Source: Bifidobacterium samirii (GTDB lineage: Bacteria > Actinomycetota > Actinomycetes > Actinomycetales > Bifidobacteriaceae). From it: DNA of 64,000 bases. Of this stretch, positions 34,462-45,440 are shown piece after piece; within the stretch, counting starts at the first letter, position 1; every line of letters begins with the position of its first letter. The stretch lies in NCBI RefSeq assembly GCF_003952945.1, contig NZ_QXGK01000001.1, forward strand, positions 233,448 through 297,447. The letters are read 5' to 3'. The notes beneath the pieces were generated by a model. It was not told the origin of the DNA, did no database searches, and saw only the letters and a list, made by a program, of their open reading frames with translations. A program made the position numbers and the translations under genes.

Positions 34462-35796
34462 TCAGCCTTCCTTGTGGTCGATGTTCTCGAGCAGGAAGCC
34501 GGTGTACTGGAACTGTTCGGTCTGGGCCTTGGCCTGACGCAGGGTGTCGAGGCCGACGCCCGCGATGATCAGGATGGTCGTGCCGCCGAACGGCAGCTTG
34601 GAGTTGAGCTGCAGCGCCATGATGAGCACGGTCGGGATCAGCGCGACGAACAGCAGGTAGACGGCGCCGACGGTGTTGAGTCGGTTCATCACGTAGTTCA
34701 GGTAGCGGCTGGTGGCCGAGCCGGCGCGGATGCCGGGGATGAAGCCGCCGTACTGCTTCATGTTGTCGGCGGTCTCGTCCGGGTTGAACGTGATCGACGT
34801 GTAGAAGAAGCAGAAGAACACGATCATCAGCGCGTACAGCGCGATGTACCACACCGAGGTGGTGTTCGCCAGGTTGGAGTTGATCCACTTGACCCAGGCC
34901 TGGTCGGAGTCGCCGAACTGGGCGATCAGCGTCGGGATGGCGAGGATCGAGGAGGCGAAGATCGGCGGGATGACGCCGGACATGTTGACCTTGAGCGGCA
35001 GGTAGGTGGAGGAGCCGCCGTACATCTTGCGGCCGATCATGCGGCGCGTGTACTGGACCGGGATGCGGCGCTGGCACAGCTCGACGTAGTCGACGAAGAT
35101 CAGGATGACCAGCAGCACGCCGGTGACGATGCCGAACTTGAGCCAGTCGCCGTCGGTGCCGTCGGTGCCCCAGCCGATCTCCCACAGCTGCGGCAGGAAG
35201 CCGGAGCAGATGGACATGAAGATGAGGATCGACATGCCCTGGCCGATGCCCTTGTCGGTGATGAGCTCGGCCATCCACATGATCAGGCCGGTGCCGCCGG
35301 TCATGATGAGCACCATGACGATGAGGTCCCACACGTTGCTGCTGGGGATGACCTGCGCGGAGCATCCGGAGAAGAGCGCGCCGTTCTTGGCCGTCACGAG
35401 GATCGTGGTGGACTGCAGCACCGCGAGTCCGATGGTCAGGTAACGGGTGTACTGGGTCAGCTTGGCCTCGCCGGACTGCCCTTCCTTGTGCAGCGCCTCG
35501 AAGCGCGGGATGACCACGCGCAGCAGCTGCACGACGATCGACGCGGTGATGTAGGGCATGACGCCCAGCGCGAAGATCGACAGCTGCAGCATGGCGCCGC
35601 CGGAGAACAGGTTCACCAGGCCGATGAAGTTCTCCTGGTTGGAGCTGAGCGCGTCGACGCACTCCTGCACCGCACCGTAGTCGACTCCCGGGGTCGGAAT
35701 GAACGATCCGATCCGGTAGATGATGATCATGCCGAGGACGAAGAGGATCTTGTTCCTCAGCTCCTTGGTTCGAAAGGCCTGGATTAACGTCCTCAC
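34462..35796 (-). CDS. secY: Preprotein translocase subunit SecY
   Basis: SecY forms the protein-conducting channel in the cytoplasmic membrane. The 444-residue protein has about ten membrane helices. Family signatures include RIGSFIPTPGVD, LVNLFSGGAMLQLSIFALGVMPYI, ITDKGIGQGMSILIF and FIPGIRAGSATSRYLNYVM. It ends near IDHKEG. A 390-base gap with a hairpin separates it from rplO, so secY-adk probably has its own promoter. Confidence 0.98.
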   Translation of the reverse strand: MRTLIQAFRTKELRNKILFVLGMIIIYRIGSFIPTPGVDYGAVQECVDALSSNQENFIGLVNLFSGGAMLQLSIFALGVMPYITASIVVQLLRVVIPRFEALHKEGQSGEAKLTQYTRYLTIGLAVLQSTTILVTAKNGALFSGCSAQVIPSSNVWDLIVMVLIMTGGTGLIMWMAELITDKGIGQGMSILIFMSICSGFLPQLWEIGWGTDGTDGDWLKFGIVTGVLLVILIFVDYVELCQRRIPVQYTRRMIGRKMYGGSSTYLPLKVNMSGVIPPIFASSILAIPTLIAQFGDSDQAWVKWINSNLANTTSVWYIALYALMIVFFCFFYTSITFNPDETADNMKQYGGFIPGIRAGSATSRYLNYVMNRLNTVGAVYLLFVALIPTVLIMALQLNSKLPFGGTTILIIAGVGLDTLRQAKAQTEQFQYTGFLLENIDHKEG

Positions 35797-36183
35797 CTGG
35801 GTTCCTTTCCATTCGTGCGCCCTTCGCGCACCCTCCGGACAGACTCTAACCGTCGAGTCTAGCGTATCGCGTCTACCGTGGGATGGCCGCGACCGCCATG
35901 CGTATCTGTCGTGTCTTCCTCGACGAAAGTACCATGGTCCGTTGCGTCTTGTCTGTGTTGTGGTTGGCCGTCGCGCCGATGACGGCGTCCGATGCCGTCC
36001 GTCGCGTCCGTCGCCGGGCGGTATGGCCCGTCGTCCGATGCCGTCGCGTCCGTCCGTGCCTCTCCCCCCACGTTGACGACGCCGGCTGTGCCGCGTGACC
36101 GCGGCCGCATACGAGATGACCCTCGCCGCAAGCGCGGACGAGGGTCATCATTCGTTGCTCGATGCGGATCGGCAGCGAGGAGA
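35797..36183 (-). other. rplO-secY gap with terminator-like hairpin
   Basis: A stem (GATGACCCTCG / CGAGGGTCATC) at 36115-36149 lies about 35 bases after the rplO stop. The remaining 320 bases hold no gene. A TAGACT-like -10 element occurs about 60 bases before secY without a clear -35 partner. Confidence 0.5.
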
Positions 36184-36639
36184 CTACTCCTCGATCGAAC
36201 CGCCGGCAGCCTCGATCTTCGACTTGGCCGAAGCGGAGGCCTTCACGCCCTTGAGGTTCAGAGCCACGGTGGTCTCACCGTCGCCCAGCACCTTGACGGG
36301 CTGGTTGGCGCGCACGGCGCCCTTGGCGACCAAGTCGGCGACGGTGATCTCACCGCCGGCCGGGAACAGCTCGGCCAGAGCGGCCACGTTCACGACCTGG
36401 TATTCCTTCTTGAACGGGCTCTTGAAGCCACGCAGCTTCGGAAGGCGCATGTACAGCGGCAGCTGGCCACCTTCGAAGCCCGGACGAACCTGGTAGCGCT
36501 TCTTGGTGCCCTTGTCGCCACGGCCCGAGGTCTTACCCTTGGAGCCCTCACCGCGGCCGACGCGGATGCGGTCCTTCTTCGCGCCCGGAGCCGGACGCAG
36601 ATCGTGCATCAGCAGGATGCCGGTCTCTTCTTCAGCCAT
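36184..36639 (-). CDS. rplO: 50S ribosomal protein L15
   Basis: L15 binds 23S rRNA late in 50S assembly. The 151-residue protein shows [20 protein letters not shown]-type start, [34 protein letters not shown] and a C-terminal AAGGSIEE. It ends the spc-type block before the hairpin that precedes secY. Two bases separate it from rpmD. Confidence 0.98.
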   Translation of the reverse strand: MAEEETGILLMHDLRPAPGAKKDRIRVGRGEGSKGKTSGRGDKGTKKRYQVRPGFEGGQLPLYMRLPKLRGFKSPFKKEYQVVNVAALAELFPAGGEITVADLVAKGAVRANQPVKVLGDGETTVALNLKGVKASASAKSKIEAAGGSIEE

Positions 36640-36641
36640 AA

Positions 36642-36824
36642 TCAGTCTGCCTCCTCAACGGTGACCAGGTGGCGCACCGTGTTGATCAGACCGCGGGTGA
36701 CGGCGTTGTCCTCACGGACGACCGTCTGGCCGATCTTGCGCAGACCCAGGGTCTGAGCGGTGGCGCGCTGCTTCGGGGTACGGTTCACCAGACCGTGGTG
36801 CAGGGTGATCTTCAGGTTAGCCAT
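36642..36824 (-). CDS. rpmD: 50S ribosomal protein L30
   Basis: The 60-residue protein reads [20 protein letters not shown], then [31 protein letters not shown], the standard L30 fold. The ATG at 36824 gives the usual start, and an upstream ATG would add only two residues. It sits between rpsE and rplO. Confidence 0.97.
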   Translation of the reverse strand: MANLKITLHHGLVNRTPKQRATAQTLGLRKIGQTVVREDNAVTRGLINTVRHLVTVEEAD

Positions 36825-36826
36825 TA

Positions 36827-37546
36827 TCACTCACCATCCTTCTGGGCGGCAGCCTCTTCGCGGGCCTTGCGGGCCTCGGCGATGCCGGCGGCGCGGGCGC
36901 GCAGCAGGGAGTCCGGGGCGACCTCGTTGAGGGCCAGACCACGGCGGGCCGCGATCTCCTCCGGATCCTCGAGCTGCTTGAGGGCGGCCACGGTGGCGCG
37001 AACCATGTTCACGGCGGTGGCGGAGCCCATCGACTTGGTCAGGATGTCGGTGATGCCGGCGCACTCCATGACGGCGCGGACCGGGCCGCCGGCGATAACG
37101 CCGGTACCCGGGGCGGCCGGGCGAAGCAGCACGGTGCCGGCGGCGTCGTGGCCGATCACCGGGTGGGTGACGGTGCCGCGGACGCGCGGAACGGTGAACA
37201 TGTGCTTCTTGGCATCCAGCTGGCCCTTGGCGATAGCGGCCGGAACCTCACGGGACTTGCCGTAGCCGACGCCCACGGTGCCGTTGCCGTCACCGACGAC
37301 GACCAGAGCAGCGAAGCTGAACGTACGGCCGCCCTTGTGGGTCTTGGACACACGGTTGATGGTCACCACGCGGTCGAGCAGCTCATCGCCCTGCTTCTCT
37401 TCACGACGGTTGCGACGCTCGCCGCGACGGCCTTCGCCGCGCTGGCCGCGACGGGACTTGCGGTCCTCGTTCGCGTTGTTGGTCTCCGCCGCAGTGTTCT
37501 GAGTTTCTTCAGCCACTTGGGTTTCCTTCTGGGTTTCGTCGCTCAC
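36827..37546 (-). CDS. rpsE: 30S ribosomal protein S5
   Basis: S5 shapes the decoding region and mRNA entry. The 239-residue protein has an N-terminal extension of about 55 residues rich in Glu, Gln, Asn and Arg (about residues 1-55), absent from E. coli S5. The core follows: [67 protein letters not shown]-like. It overlaps rplR by four bases. Confidence 0.97.
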   Translation of the reverse strand: MSDETQKETQVAEETQNTAAETNNANEDRKSRRGQRGEGRRGERRNRREEKQGDELLDRVVTINRVSKTHKGGRTFSFAALVVVGDGNGTVGVGYGKSREVPAAIAKGQLDAKKHMFTVPRVRGTVTHPVIGHDAAGTVLLRPAAPGTGVIAGGPVRAVMECAGITDILTKSMGSATAVNMVRATVAALKQLEDPEEIAARRGLALNEVAPDSLLRARAAGIAEARKAREEAAAQKDGE

Positions 37547-37914
37547 AGTGCCAGACCTCCCTCGCGGGCGCCTTCAGCGACAGCTGCGACGCGACCGGTG
37601 TACTTGTTGCCGCCACGGTCGAAGACGACGGCCTCGATGCCGGCAGCCTTGGCCTTTTCAGCCACGAGCTGGCCGACCTTCTTGGCGGCCTCGACCTTGG
37701 TGCCCTCGAAGCCGGCGAAGTCGGCGGTCAGGGTCGACGCGCTCACCAGGGTGTGGCCCTTGGTGTCGTCGATGATCTGGGCGACCATATGGCGGTTGGA
37801 ACGGGTCACGACGAGACGCGGCATTTCCGGGGTGCCGGAGATGCGCTTGCGCAGACGGGCGTGACGACGCTTGAGCGCGACCTTCTTGCCCTTGCCGAGA
37901 ATCTCAACGCTCAT
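37543..37914 (-). CDS. rplR: 50S ribosomal protein L18
   Basis: L18 carries 5S rRNA into the 50S subunit. The 123-residue protein shows [35 protein letters not shown] and the C-terminal [26 protein letters not shown]. Its stop overlaps the rpsE start by four bases. Confidence 0.98.
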   Translation of the reverse strand: MSVEILGKGKKVALKRRHARLRKRISGTPEMPRLVVTRSNRHMVAQIIDDTKGHTLVSASTLTADFAGFEGTKVEAAKKVGQLVAEKAKAAGIEAVVFDRGGNKYTGRVAAVAEGAREGGLAL

Positions 37915-37915
37915 A

Positions 37916-38455
37916 TCACTTACCAGCCTTTCCAGCCTTGCGCAGGATACGCTCGTCCGCGTACTTGATGCCCTTGCCCTTGTAGGGTTCCGGAGCGCGC
38001 AGCATGCGGATGTTGGCGGCAGCCTGGCCGACGGCCTGCTTGTCGATGCCCTTGACGATCACGGTGTTCGCGTTCGGAACCTCGAACTCGATGCCTTCGG
38101 CCGGGTCGACGGTGATGGTGTGGGAGTAGCCGAGCGCGAACTCAATGCTCTTGCCCTTCAGCGTGGCGCGGTAACCGGTGCCGACGATCTGCAGGGTCTT
38201 GGCATAGCCTTCGTGCACGCCCTTGACCAGGCTGGCGACGATGGCGCGGGCCAGACCGTGCTTCGCACGGGTCGGACGCAGGTCGTCAGCGGGGGTGAGG
38301 ACGACCTCGTTGCCTTCGACGGCAGCGGAGATGCCCTCCGGGATGATGTAGGAGTCGGAACCCTTCGGGCCCTTGGCCGTGAAGTTCTGACCGTCGATCG
38401 TGACTTCCACGCCGGCCGGGATGGCGACGGGGAGCTTACCAATATGCGATGCCAT
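37916..38455 (-). CDS. rplF: 50S ribosomal protein L6
   Basis: L6 lies near the factor-binding site. The 179-residue protein begins [20 protein letters not shown], includes [36 protein letters not shown] (in two pieces of the second domain) and ends [23 protein letters not shown]-like. One base separates it from rplR. Confidence 0.98.
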   Translation of the reverse strand: MASHIGKLPVAIPAGVEVTIDGQNFTAKGPKGSDSYIIPEGISAAVEGNEVVLTPADDLRPTRAKHGLARAIVASLVKGVHEGYAKTLQIVGTGYRATLKGKSIEFALGYSHTITVDPAEGIEFEVPNANTVIVKGIDKQAVGQAAANIRMLRAPEPYKGKGIKYADERILRKAGKAGK

Positions 38456-38472
38456 GTGTCAGCTCTCCTTTC

Positions 38473-38871
38473 TCACCACACGTAGGCGACGATCTCGCCG
38501 CCGATGCCCCGGTCGAGGCATTCCTTCTGGGTCATCAGTCCCGAGCTGGTCGAGATGATCGCGATACCGAGGCCACCGAGCGGCATCGGCAGCGCGTCGG
38601 ACTTCGCGTAGCGGCGAAGGCCCGGCTTGGAGATGCGCTTGATGCCCTGGATGGAACGCTCGCCGTTCGGACCGTACTTGAGCGTGAGCTCGAGGGTCTG
38701 GCCGACGCGGGCCTCCTTGGCGGCGAAGTCCTTGATGTAGCCTTCGCGCTTCAGGATCTCGGCGATGCTCGCCTTGAACTTGGAGTACGGCATGTCCACG
38801 GTCTCGTGCTTCGCCGCGCTCGCATTACGCAGACGAGTGAGCATGTCTGCGATGGGATCTGTCATTGTCAT
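38473..38871 (-). CDS. rpsH: 30S ribosomal protein S8
   Basis: S8 organises the central domain of 16S rRNA and represses its own operon in other bacteria. The 132-residue protein begins [20 protein letters not shown] and contains [37 protein letters not shown] and a final GGEIVAYVW, all standard. Confidence 0.98.
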   Translation of the reverse strand: MTMTDPIADMLTRLRNASAAKHETVDMPYSKFKASIAEILKREGYIKDFAAKEARVGQTLELTLKYGPNGERSIQGIKRISKPGLRRYAKSDALPMPLGGLGIAIISTSSGLMTQKECLDRGIGGEIVAYVW

Positions 38872-38964
38872 TTTGGGCTTGTTGCCCTTTCTCGCTATGG
38901 TTTCCGCCGCCCTTACGCCCGTGTGTTCACGGGCGATCGGGCCGCGGACCTTCAGCGTCGATGT

Positions 38965-39150
38965 TTACCAACTGGACTTCGTAACGCCGGGCAGCTCGCC
39001 GCGGTGGGCCTTCTCGCGAAGGCAGATGCGGCACAGGCCGAACTTGCGGTAGACGGAGTGGGGACGACCACAAACCTGGCAGCGCGTGTAGGCGCGCACC
39101 TTGAACTTCGGCTTGGCGGCCGCCTTGTTCTTCAGAGCGGTTTTTGCCAT
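38965..39150 (-). CDS. rpsZ: 30S ribosomal protein S14, type Z
   Basis: The 61-residue protein is the short zinc-binding form of S14, with the CxxC pairs RCQVCGR and LCRICLR. It begins [20 protein letters not shown] and ends [11 protein letters not shown]. It lies one base after rplE. Confidence 0.97.
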   Translation of the reverse strand: MAKTALKNKAAAKPKFKVRAYTRCQVCGRPHSVYRKFGLCRICLREKAHRGELPGVTKSSW

Positions 39151-39151
39151 A

Positions 39152-39721
39152 TCAGTTCTCCTTGAAGGGGAAGCCGAGGTGCTTGAGCAGCACGCGGGCT
39201 TCCTTGTCGTCCTTGGTGCTGGTCACCACGGTGATGTCCATACCGCGCTGGTGATCGATCGAATCCGGATCGATCTCGTGGAACATGGACTGCTCGGTGA
39301 GACCAAAGTTGTAGTTGCCCTGGCCGTCGAACTGGTTGCCGTTGATGCCGCGGAAATCGCGGATGCGCGGCAGAGCCATGGTCAGCAGACGGTCGAGGAA
39401 CTCCCACATGCGGTCGCCACGCAGGGTGACGTACGCGCCGATGGCCTGGCCCTCACGCAGGTGGAACTGCGCGACGGACTTCTTGGCCTTCGTGATCTTC
39501 GGCTTCTGGCCGGTGATCAGGGTGAGGTCCTTGACGGCGCCCTCGATGAGCTTGGAGTCACGCGCGGCGGCGCCGACGCCCATGGACACGACGACCTTCT
39601 GGATGCGGGCGACCTGCATGGGGTTGGAGTACTGGAACTCCTTCTCCATCTCGGGGACGATGACGTCCTTGTACTGCTGCTTCAGGCGGGGGGTCGCCGG
39701 CGCTTCGACGATATCGGTCAT
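39152..39721 (-). CDS. rplE: 50S ribosomal protein L5
   Basis: L5 binds 5S rRNA and the P-site tRNA. The 189-residue protein shows [66 protein letters not shown] and DIRGINGN-type sequence, ending [12 protein letters not shown]. It overlaps rplX by four bases. Confidence 0.98.
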   Translation of the reverse strand: MTDIVEAPATPRLKQQYKDVIVPEMEKEFQYSNPMQVARIQKVVVSMGVGAAARDSKLIEGAVKDLTLITGQKPKITKAKKSVAQFHLREGQAIGAYVTLRGDRMWEFLDRLLTMALPRIRDFRGINGNQFDGQGNYNFGLTEQSMFHEIDPDSIDHQRGMDITVVTSTKDDKEARVLLKHLGFPFKEN

Positions 39722-40053
39722 GCCAGCTCCTTTCCGGACTTCTTGGCCACGCGCACGCGCACGGTCTTCACCTTGCCGTCGCGGACCTCTTCCTTGACCA
39801 CGATGCCAACGCGGGTCGGCTGCTTGGTCTCCGGGTCGATCAGCATCACGTTGGAGCGATGGATCGGGGCCTCGACGGAGACGATGCCGGCCTGCTGGCC
39901 CTGCTGGGTGGCGCGGACGTGCTTCTTGACGATCTGCACGCCCTCGACGATCAGGCGATCGTTGTCCAGCACGCGGGTCACGGTGCCTTCCTTGCCCTTA
40001 TCCTTGCCACGGATGACCTTGACCAGGTCGCCGCTCTTGATCTTGGCTACCAT
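39718..40053 (-). CDS. rplX: 50S ribosomal protein L24
   Basis: L24 starts 50S assembly and has a KOW motif. The 111-residue protein begins [20 protein letters not shown], continues [19 protein letters not shown] and carries [15 protein letters not shown]. One base separates it from rplN. Confidence 0.98.
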   Translation of the reverse strand: MVAKIKSGDLVKVIRGKDKGKEGTVTRVLDNDRLIVEGVQIVKKHVRATQQGQQAGIVSVEAPIHRSNVMLIDPETKQPTRVGIVVKEEVRDGKVKTVRVRVAKKSGKELA

Positions 40054-40054
40054 G

Positions 40055-40423
40055 TCAGATCACCTCCGGGGCGAGGGACACGATGCGCATGAACTTCTTG
40101 TCGCGCAGCTCACGAGCGATCGGTCCGAAGATACGAGTGCCCTTCGGTTCACGGCCGGAGCCGAGAATGACGGCGGCGTTCTCGTCGAACTTGATGTAGG
40201 AGCCGTCGACACGACGGTGCTCCTTGACGGTGCGGACGACGACGGCCTTGACCACGTCGCCCTTCTTGACCGACCCGCCAGGGATCGCGTCCTTGACGGT
40301 GGCGACGATGATGTCGCCCAGGCCGGCATAGCGTCGCTTCGATCCGCCGAGCACTCGGATGGCGAGGATTTCCTTCGCACCCGTGTTGTCGGCGACATGA
40401 AGCCGCGTTTCCTGCTGAATCAT
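40055..40423 (-). CDS. rplN: 50S ribosomal protein L14
   Basis: L14 contacts 16S rRNA at an intersubunit bridge. The 122-residue protein begins [20 protein letters not shown], contains [15 protein letters not shown] and ends with the conserved [23 protein letters not shown]. The 91-base gap to rpsQ contains a short GC hairpin but no T run. Confidence 0.98.
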   Translation of the reverse strand: MIQQETRLHVADNTGAKEILAIRVLGGSKRRYAGLGDIIVATVKDAIPGGSVKKGDVVKAVVVRTVKEHRRVDGSYIKFDENAAVILGSGREPKGTRIFGPIARELRDKKFMRIVSLAPEVI

Positions 40424-40514
40424 TGATTCTCCTTAGCCGAGCTGGTTCTCCCCGAGCACCCCGCCCACCTGTACGAGCATGGGCGGGGTGTCTCGCGGAG
40501 CCTTGCCGAACTTG

Positions 40515-40775
40515 TTACTTAGCGCGCTCGATGATGGTATCGAGACGCCAACGCTTGGTCTTGCTCAGGGGCCGAGTCTCCATAATACTCACGAGGTCGC
40601 CAACGTGCGCGTCGTTGTGTTCATCATGGGCCTTGACCTTGCTGGTGGAGCGGACGACCTTGCCGTACAGCGGGTGGGTCGTACGCAGCTCGAGCTCGAC
40701 GGTGATCGTCTTGTCCATAGCGTCGGACACGACGTAACCGCGACGAACCTTACGGAAGTTACGCTCTTCAGCCAT
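40515..40775 (-). CDS. rpsQ: 30S ribosomal protein S17
   Basis: The 86-residue protein shows the S17 OB fold: [57 protein letters not shown] and [13 protein letters not shown]. It overlaps rpmC by one base. Confidence 0.98.
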   Translation of the reverse strand: MAEERNFRKVRRGYVVSDAMDKTITVELELRTTHPLYGKVVRSTSKVKAHDEHNDAHVGDLVSIMETRPLSKTKRWRLDTIIERAK

Positions 40776-41032
40776 TAGTTCTCCTCAGCTTTCGTCTCGG
40801 AGGCCTCGGGCGCCTGGCTGATGCCGAGCTCACGCTCGCGCAGGACGGTGTACATCCTGGCGATGTCGTGCTTGACCGCCTTGAGGCGGGCAGTGTTCTC
40901 GAGCTGACCGGTCGCGTGCTGGAAGCGCAGGTTGAACAGCTCTTCCTTGGACTTCTTCAGGAAGCCCTCGATCTCCTCGTTGGTCTTCTCGTTCAGATTC
41001 TTGATTGCGTAATCAGCGGTACCGACTGCCAT
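40775..41032 (-). CDS. rpmC: 50S ribosomal protein L29
   Basis: L29 lies at the peptide exit, near the trigger factor site. The 85-residue protein has the two-helix core [20 protein letters not shown]...[20 protein letters not shown], then a short Glu-rich tail. Its ends touch rplP and rpsQ, each overlapping by one base. Confidence 0.97.
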   Translation of the reverse strand: MAVGTADYAIKNLNEKTNEEIEGFLKKSKEELFNLRFQHATGQLENTARLKAVKHDIARMYTVLRERELGISQAPEASETKAEEN

Positions 41033-41451
41033 CAGATATCACCACCTTCGCGTGCAATAACACGGCACTTCATCGGAAGCTTGTCGATCGCGCGGCGCAG
41101 GGCCTCGCGGGCGACTTCCTCGGACACGCCGCTGATCTCGAACATCACGCGGCCCGGACGCACGTTGGCGATCCAGAACTCCGGGGTGCCCTTACCGGAA
41201 CCCATTCGGGTGCCCAGCGGCTTCTTGGTCAGCGGACGATCCGGGAAGATCGTGATCCACACGCGGCCGCCACGCTTGATGTAGCGGGTCATGGCGATAC
41301 GAGCGGCCTCGATCTGACGGTTCGTGATGTAGGCCGGCGCAAGCGCCTGGATGCCGAACTCGCCGAACGCGATCTCGTTGCCGCCCTTGGACATGCCAGA
41401 GCGGACCGGACGATGCTGCTTGCGGTACTTAGTCCTCTTCGGGATAAGCAT
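41032..41451 (-). CDS. rplP: 50S ribosomal protein L16
   Basis: L16 shapes the tRNA-binding site of the 50S subunit. The 139-residue protein begins [20 protein letters not shown] and contains [36 protein letters not shown] and a C-terminal [15 protein letters not shown]. The ATG at 41451 gives the standard N terminus; an open frame extends further upstream without family similarity. Confidence 0.98.
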   Translation of the reverse strand: MLIPKRTKYRKQHRPVRSGMSKGGNEIAFGEFGIQALAPAYITNRQIEAARIAMTRYIKRGGRVWITIFPDRPLTKKPLGTRMGSGKGTPEFWIANVRPGRVMFEISGVSEEVAREALRRAIDKLPMKCRVIAREGGDI

Positions 41452-41455
41452 CAGT

Positions 41456-42256
41456 TCACTCCTTAGTTTCCGTTGCGGCAGGCGCCTCGGCGGCGGCCGG
41501 GGCCTGAGCCTCGGTGTTGCGCGGGGCGGCGTTGCGGTTGCCACGGCGCGGACGGCGATCGCCGCCGCGGCGGCCACCGCGGTTGTTCTGCTGAGCCTGC
41601 TGCTCTTCGAACTCGCGCTCGGTCATATCGCCCTTGTAGATCCACACCTTGACGCCGATGCGGCCGTAGGTGGTCTTGGCCTCGAAGAAGCCGTAGTCGA
41701 TCAGGGCGCGCAGGGTCTGCAGCGGGACGCGACCCTCGCGGTAGAACTCGGAACGGCTCATCTCAGCGCCGCCGAGACGGCCGGAGAGCTTGATGCGGAT
41801 GCCCTTGGCGCCGGCGTGCATCGCGTCCTGCTGGGCCTTGCGCATCGCGCGACGGAAGGTCACGCGGTTGGCCAGCTGCTCGGCGATGCCCTGAGCGACG
41901 AGCTGGGCGTCCAGAGCGGCGTTCTTGACCTCGAAGATGTTGAGCTGGACCTGCTTGCCGGTGAGCTTCTCGAGCTTGGCGCGGACCTTCTCGGCCTCGG
42001 CGCCACGGCGGCCGATCACGATGCCCGGACGGGCGGTGTGGATGTCCACACGCACGCGGTCGCGGGTGCGCTCGATGACGATGCGGGACACGCCCGCACG
42101 CTCGAGGTCCTTGTTCATGACCTTGCGGATCTGGTCATCTTCCAGGACGAAGTCACGGTAGCGCTCGCCGGGCTTGTTGGAATCGGAGAACCACTTGGAG
42201 CGGTGGTTCTCGGTGATGCCCAGACGATAGCCAAAGGGATTGATCTTCTGACCCAT
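41456..42256 (-). CDS. rpsC: 30S ribosomal protein S3
   Basis: S3 forms part of the mRNA entry channel and has helicase activity with S4 and S5. The 266-residue protein begins [14 protein letters not shown], has the KH domain with [14 protein letters not shown] and the C-terminal domain GARMKAQ-like [20 protein letters not shown] basic, Gly/Arg-rich then Ala/Glu-rich tail of about 50 residues follows. Confidence 0.98.
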   Translation of the reverse strand: MGQKINPFGYRLGITENHRSKWFSDSNKPGERYRDFVLEDDQIRKVMNKDLERAGVSRIVIERTRDRVRVDIHTARPGIVIGRRGAEAEKVRAKLEKLTGKQVQLNIFEVKNAALDAQLVAQGIAEQLANRVTFRRAMRKAQQDAMHAGAKGIRIKLSGRLGGAEMSRSEFYREGRVPLQTLRALIDYGFFEAKTTYGRIGVKVWIYKGDMTEREFEEQQAQQNNRGGRRGGDRRPRRGNRNAAPRNTEAQAPAAAEAPAATETKE

Positions 42257-42258
42257 CT

Positions 42259-42618
42259 TTAGCGGGCTCCTTCCTTGCTAGCGACGACGACCGTGATGTG
42301 GCTCGTGCGCTTGTTGATACGAGCGGCACGACCCTGGGCGCGGGCGCGGAAACGCTTGAGCGTCACGCCTTCGTCCACGTAGGTCTCCTTGATGACCAGG
42401 TCGTTCTCGCGGAACGGCTCGCCGGCGCGCTCGGCCTTGACGCGGGCGTTCGCGATGGCGCTCTCCAGGACCTTGCGAACCGGGAGGGACGCGTCCTGCG
42501 GAGCGAACTTGAGGATGGTGACGGCTTCGGTCGCCTTCTTGCCGCGGATGAGGTCGACCATGCGGCGAGCCTTGCGCGGCGTCACGCGGACGTGACGAGC
42601 GATTGCTTTAGCTTCCAT
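42259..42618 (-). CDS. rplV: 50S ribosomal protein L22
   Basis: L22 lines the peptide exit tunnel. The 119-residue protein shows [40 protein letters not shown] and ends [20 protein letters not shown]. Two bases separate it from rpsC. Confidence 0.98.
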   Translation of the reverse strand: MEAKAIARHVRVTPRKARRMVDLIRGKKATEAVTILKFAPQDASLPVRKVLESAIANARVKAERAGEPFRENDLVIKETYVDEGVTLKRFRARAQGRAARINKRTSHITVVVASKEGAR

Positions 42619-42635
42619 GTTCTATTCCTTATCCT

Positions 42636-42914
42636 TTAGCGGCGGGCCTTCTTGTCGTCCTTCACATGACCCTTGAAGGTCTTGGTCGGGGCGAACTCAC
42701 CGAGCTTGTGACCGACCATGGCCTCGGTGACGAACACCGGGACATGCTTGCGGCCATCGTGAACAGCGAACGTGTGTCCGATGAAATCCGGGGTGATCAT
42801 CGAACGGCGCGACCACGTCTTGATGACGTTGTGCGTGCCCTTCTCGTTCTGCTCGTCGACTTTCTTCTGCAGGTGGGCGTCGACGAAGGGCCCCTTCTTG
42901 ATGCTACGAGTCAT
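42636..42914 (-). CDS. rpsS: 30S ribosomal protein S19
   Basis: S19 lies in the 30S head with S13. The 92-residue protein begins [20 protein letters not shown] and contains [20 protein letters not shown] and [17 protein letters not shown], all diagnostic. Confidence 0.98.
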   Translation of the reverse strand: MTRSIKKGPFVDAHLQKKVDEQNEKGTHNVIKTWSRRSMITPDFIGHTFAVHDGRKHVPVFVTEAMVGHKLGEFAPTKTFKGHVKDDKKARR

Positions 42915-42929
42915 CTACTCGACACTCCC

Positions 42930-43760
42930 TTACTTGCGGTTCTTGCCATTCGGACGGCGGCGAACAATCATCTTGTTCGAAGCCTTCTTCGGACGACGGG
43001 TACGAACCTCGCCCTTGCCCCACGGGGAGACCGGCGGCTTGCCACCGCGGGTACGACCGCCGTGCGGGTGGTCGACCGGGTTCATGGACTCACCACGGGT
43101 CCACGGACGCTTGCCCATCCAACGGGCGCGACCGGCCTTGCCGAGCTGGATGTTGGCGTGGTCGGAGTTGCCGACCTCACCGACGGTGGCGCGGCAGCGG
43201 GCGTCCACGTTGCGGATCTCACCGGACGGCATACGCAGCTGGGCGTAGGCGCCGTCCTTGGCGACGAGCTGGACGGAGGCACCGGCGGAACGCGCGATCT
43301 TGGCGCCGCCCAGCGGCTTGAGCTCGATCGCGTGGACGACGGTACCGGTCGGGATGTTCTTGAGCGGCAGGTTGTTGCCCGGCTTGATGTCGGCCTGGGC
43401 GCCGGTCTCGATCACATCACCCTGCTTGATGCCTTCCGGGGCGATGATGTAGCGCTTCTCGCCATCGGCATAGTGCAGCAGCGCGATGCGGGCGGAGCGG
43501 TTCGGGTCGTACTCGATGTGAGCGACCTTGGCCGGCACGCCGTCCTTGTCCCAGCGACGGAAGTCGATGAGACGGTACTGGCGCTTGTGACCGCCGCCGC
43601 GATGGCGGGAGGTCATACGGCCGTAGGAGTTGCGACCGCCGGTCTTGGACAGCTTGCGAACCAGCGACTTCTCAGGCGTGGAGCGCGTGATCTCGGAGAA
43701 GTCCGAGACGGAGGCGTTGCGACGGCCTGCAGTCGTCGGCTTGTAAACGCGGATAGCCAT
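42930..43760 (-). CDS. rplB: 50S ribosomal protein L2
   Basis: L2 supports the peptidyl transferase centre. The 276-residue protein begins [20 protein letters not shown] and contains [20 protein letters not shown]. The C-terminal half has the conserved [14 protein letters not shown] loop with its key His, followed by [17 protein letters not shown]. Length is normal. Confidence 0.98.
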   Translation of the reverse strand: MAIRVYKPTTAGRRNASVSDFSEITRSTPEKSLVRKLSKTGGRNSYGRMTSRHRGGGHKRQYRLIDFRRWDKDGVPAKVAHIEYDPNRSARIALLHYADGEKRYIIAPEGIKQGDVIETGAQADIKPGNNLPLKNIPTGTVVHAIELKPLGGAKIARSAGASVQLVAKDGAYAQLRMPSGEIRNVDARCRATVGEVGNSDHANIQLGKAGRARWMGKRPWTRGESMNPVDHPHGGRTRGGKPPVSPWGKGEVRTRRPKKASNKMIVRRRPNGKNRK

Positions 43761-43796
43761 AATATAGTTCTTCCTTTAACTTTTCTCGGCTAGCCT

Positions 43797-44093
43797 TCAG
43801 TTGCCGAAGATGTCGATCGTCTGGCCCTCGGCGACGGTCACGATCGCGCGCTTCTGGTTGACGCGCTGACCGAAACCGGTGCGGGTGCGCTGACGCTTGC
43901 CGGCGCGGTTGAGGGTGTTGACGTTCGTCACCTTCACCTTGAAGATCTCTTCGATGGCCTGCTTGATCTGCACCTTGTTCGCGTCCGGGGACACCACGAA
44001 GGTGTACTGGCCGCGATCGGACAGGGCATAGCTCTTCTCGGAGACGACGGGCTTGATGATGACGTCGTATGCGGGCTTGTGAATAGCGACCAT
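43797..44093 (-). CDS. rplW: 50S ribosomal protein L23
   Basis: L23 docks trigger factor and SRP at the tunnel exit. The 98-residue protein reads [20 protein letters not shown] at its start and has [21 protein letters not shown] and a basic [17 protein letters not shown]. The ATG at 44093 gives the standard start; an open frame extends upstream through the end of rplD in another frame. Confidence 0.97.
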   Translation of the reverse strand: MVAIHKPAYDVIIKPVVSEKSYALSDRGQYTFVVSPDANKVQIKQAIEEIFKVKVTNVNTLNRAGKRQRTRTGFGQRVNQKRAIVTVAEGQTIDIFGN

Positions 44094-44098
44094 GGAAA

Positions 44099-44764
44099 TC
44101 AGGCCTCCTTGACGGCCGGCTCGGTCTTCGCCGCGACGAAGGCGTCCAGGCCTTCCTTGGTGAAGACGACGTACTGAGCCGTGACCACATCGTAGGTGTT
44201 CAGCTGGTCGGCGAAGATCGGGTGGACGGTCGGGATGTTGCGGACCGACAGCCACTCGTTCACGTTCTCGCGGGCGAACACGACGGTGGTGAACTTGTTC
44301 TCGGTGATCGGGGTCAGCGCGGCGACGGCGGCCTTGGTGGACGGGGCGTCGGCGACACCGAAGTCCACGACGGCGACGTGGCCGGCGTTGGCACGGTCGG
44401 AAAGCACGTAGCGCAGGGCCGCGGCCTTCATCTTCTTGGGGGTGCGCTGCGAGTAGTCACGCGGCTGCGGACCGAAGACGGTGCCGCCGTGGTACCACTG
44501 CGGGGCGCGGGTCGAACCCTGGCGGGCACGGCCGGTGCCCTTCTGCTTCCACGGCTTCTTGCCGCCGCCGGAAACCATGCCACGGGTCTTGGTCGCGTGA
44601 GTGCCCTGACGGGCGGCGGCCAGCTGGGCCACGACGACCTGGTGGATCAGCGGGACGCGAGCCTGGACCTCTTCGGCGGTGTGGCCGAAGATCTCACCCG
44701 GGACCTCAACGGTGCCGGTGGCCTGGCCCTTGGCGTCAGTCACGTTCAGAGTAACGTTTGCCAT
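44099..44764 (-). CDS. rplD: 50S ribosomal protein L4
   Basis: L4 reaches into the exit tunnel. The 221-residue protein contains [59 protein letters not shown] and ends with an Ala/Lys/Glu tail. It lies between rplC and rplW. Confidence 0.98.
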   Translation of the reverse strand: MANVTLNVTDAKGQATGTVEVPGEIFGHTAEEVQARVPLIHQVVVAQLAAARQGTHATKTRGMVSGGGKKPWKQKGTGRARQGSTRAPQWYHGGTVFGPQPRDYSQRTPKKMKAAALRYVLSDRANAGHVAVVDFGVADAPSTKAAVAALTPITENKFTTVVFARENVNEWLSVRNIPTVHPIFADQLNTYDVVTAQYVVFTKEGLDAFVAAKTEPAVKEA

Positions 44765-44770
44765 GATTTA

Positions 44771-45424
44771 TCAGGCTCCCTTCACTGCCGTGCGGACGAG
44801 AACGATGCCGTTCTTCGGGCCCGGGATGGCGCCCTTGACAGCGATGATGCCGTTCTCGGCATCCACGGAAACGACGGCGAGGTTCTGGACGGTCGCGGTC
44901 ACGTGACCCATGCGGCCGGCCATGCGCTTGCCCTTGAGAATGCGGCTCGGAGTCGCGCATGCGCCCACGGAACCGGGACGACGCTCGTTCTTGTGCGAGC
45001 CGTGGGAACGACGGTAGGACTTGAAGCCCCAGCGCTTGATGGTGCCGGCGAAGCCCTTGCCCTTGGTGGTGCCGGTCACGTCGACCTCGGAACCCTCGGC
45101 GAAGGACTCGACGGACAGCTCCTGGCCCGGCTCGTACTCGGCGGCGTCGGCGGTGCGCACCTCGACGAGGTGGCGACGCGGGGTGACGCCCGCCTTGGCG
45201 AAGTGGCCGGCGAGCGGCTTGGTCACCTTGGTCGGGTTGATCTGGCCGTAGCCGATCTGGATGGCCTCATAGCCGTCGGTCTCCTCGGACTTGACGGCGG
45301 TCACCACGTTGGTGGAGACGTCCACCAGCGTGACCGGGACGAAGAAGCCGTTCTCGTCCCAAACCTGGGTCATGCCGAGCTTCTTGCCCAGCAGAGCCTT
45401 GTGGCTACCCCTCTGCGAAGTCAT
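44771..45424 (-). CDS. rplC: 50S ribosomal protein L3
   Basis: L3 lies near the peptidyl transferase centre. The 217-residue protein has [20 protein letters not shown] near its start and [19 protein letters not shown] and [20 protein letters not shown] in the core, ending [10 protein letters not shown]-like. The ATG at 45424 follows GGAGGGAC. Confidence 0.98.
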   Translation of the reverse strand: MTSQRGSHKALLGKKLGMTQVWDENGFFVPVTLVDVSTNVVTAVKSEETDGYEAIQIGYGQINPTKVTKPLAGHFAKAGVTPRRHLVEVRTADAAEYEPGQELSVESFAEGSEVDVTGTTKGKGFAGTIKRWGFKSYRRSHGSHKNERRPGSVGACATPSRILKGKRMAGRMGHVTATVQNLAVVSVDAENGIIAVKGAIPGPKNGIVLVRTAVKGA

Positions 45425-45440
45425 AACGGTCCCTCCTCCC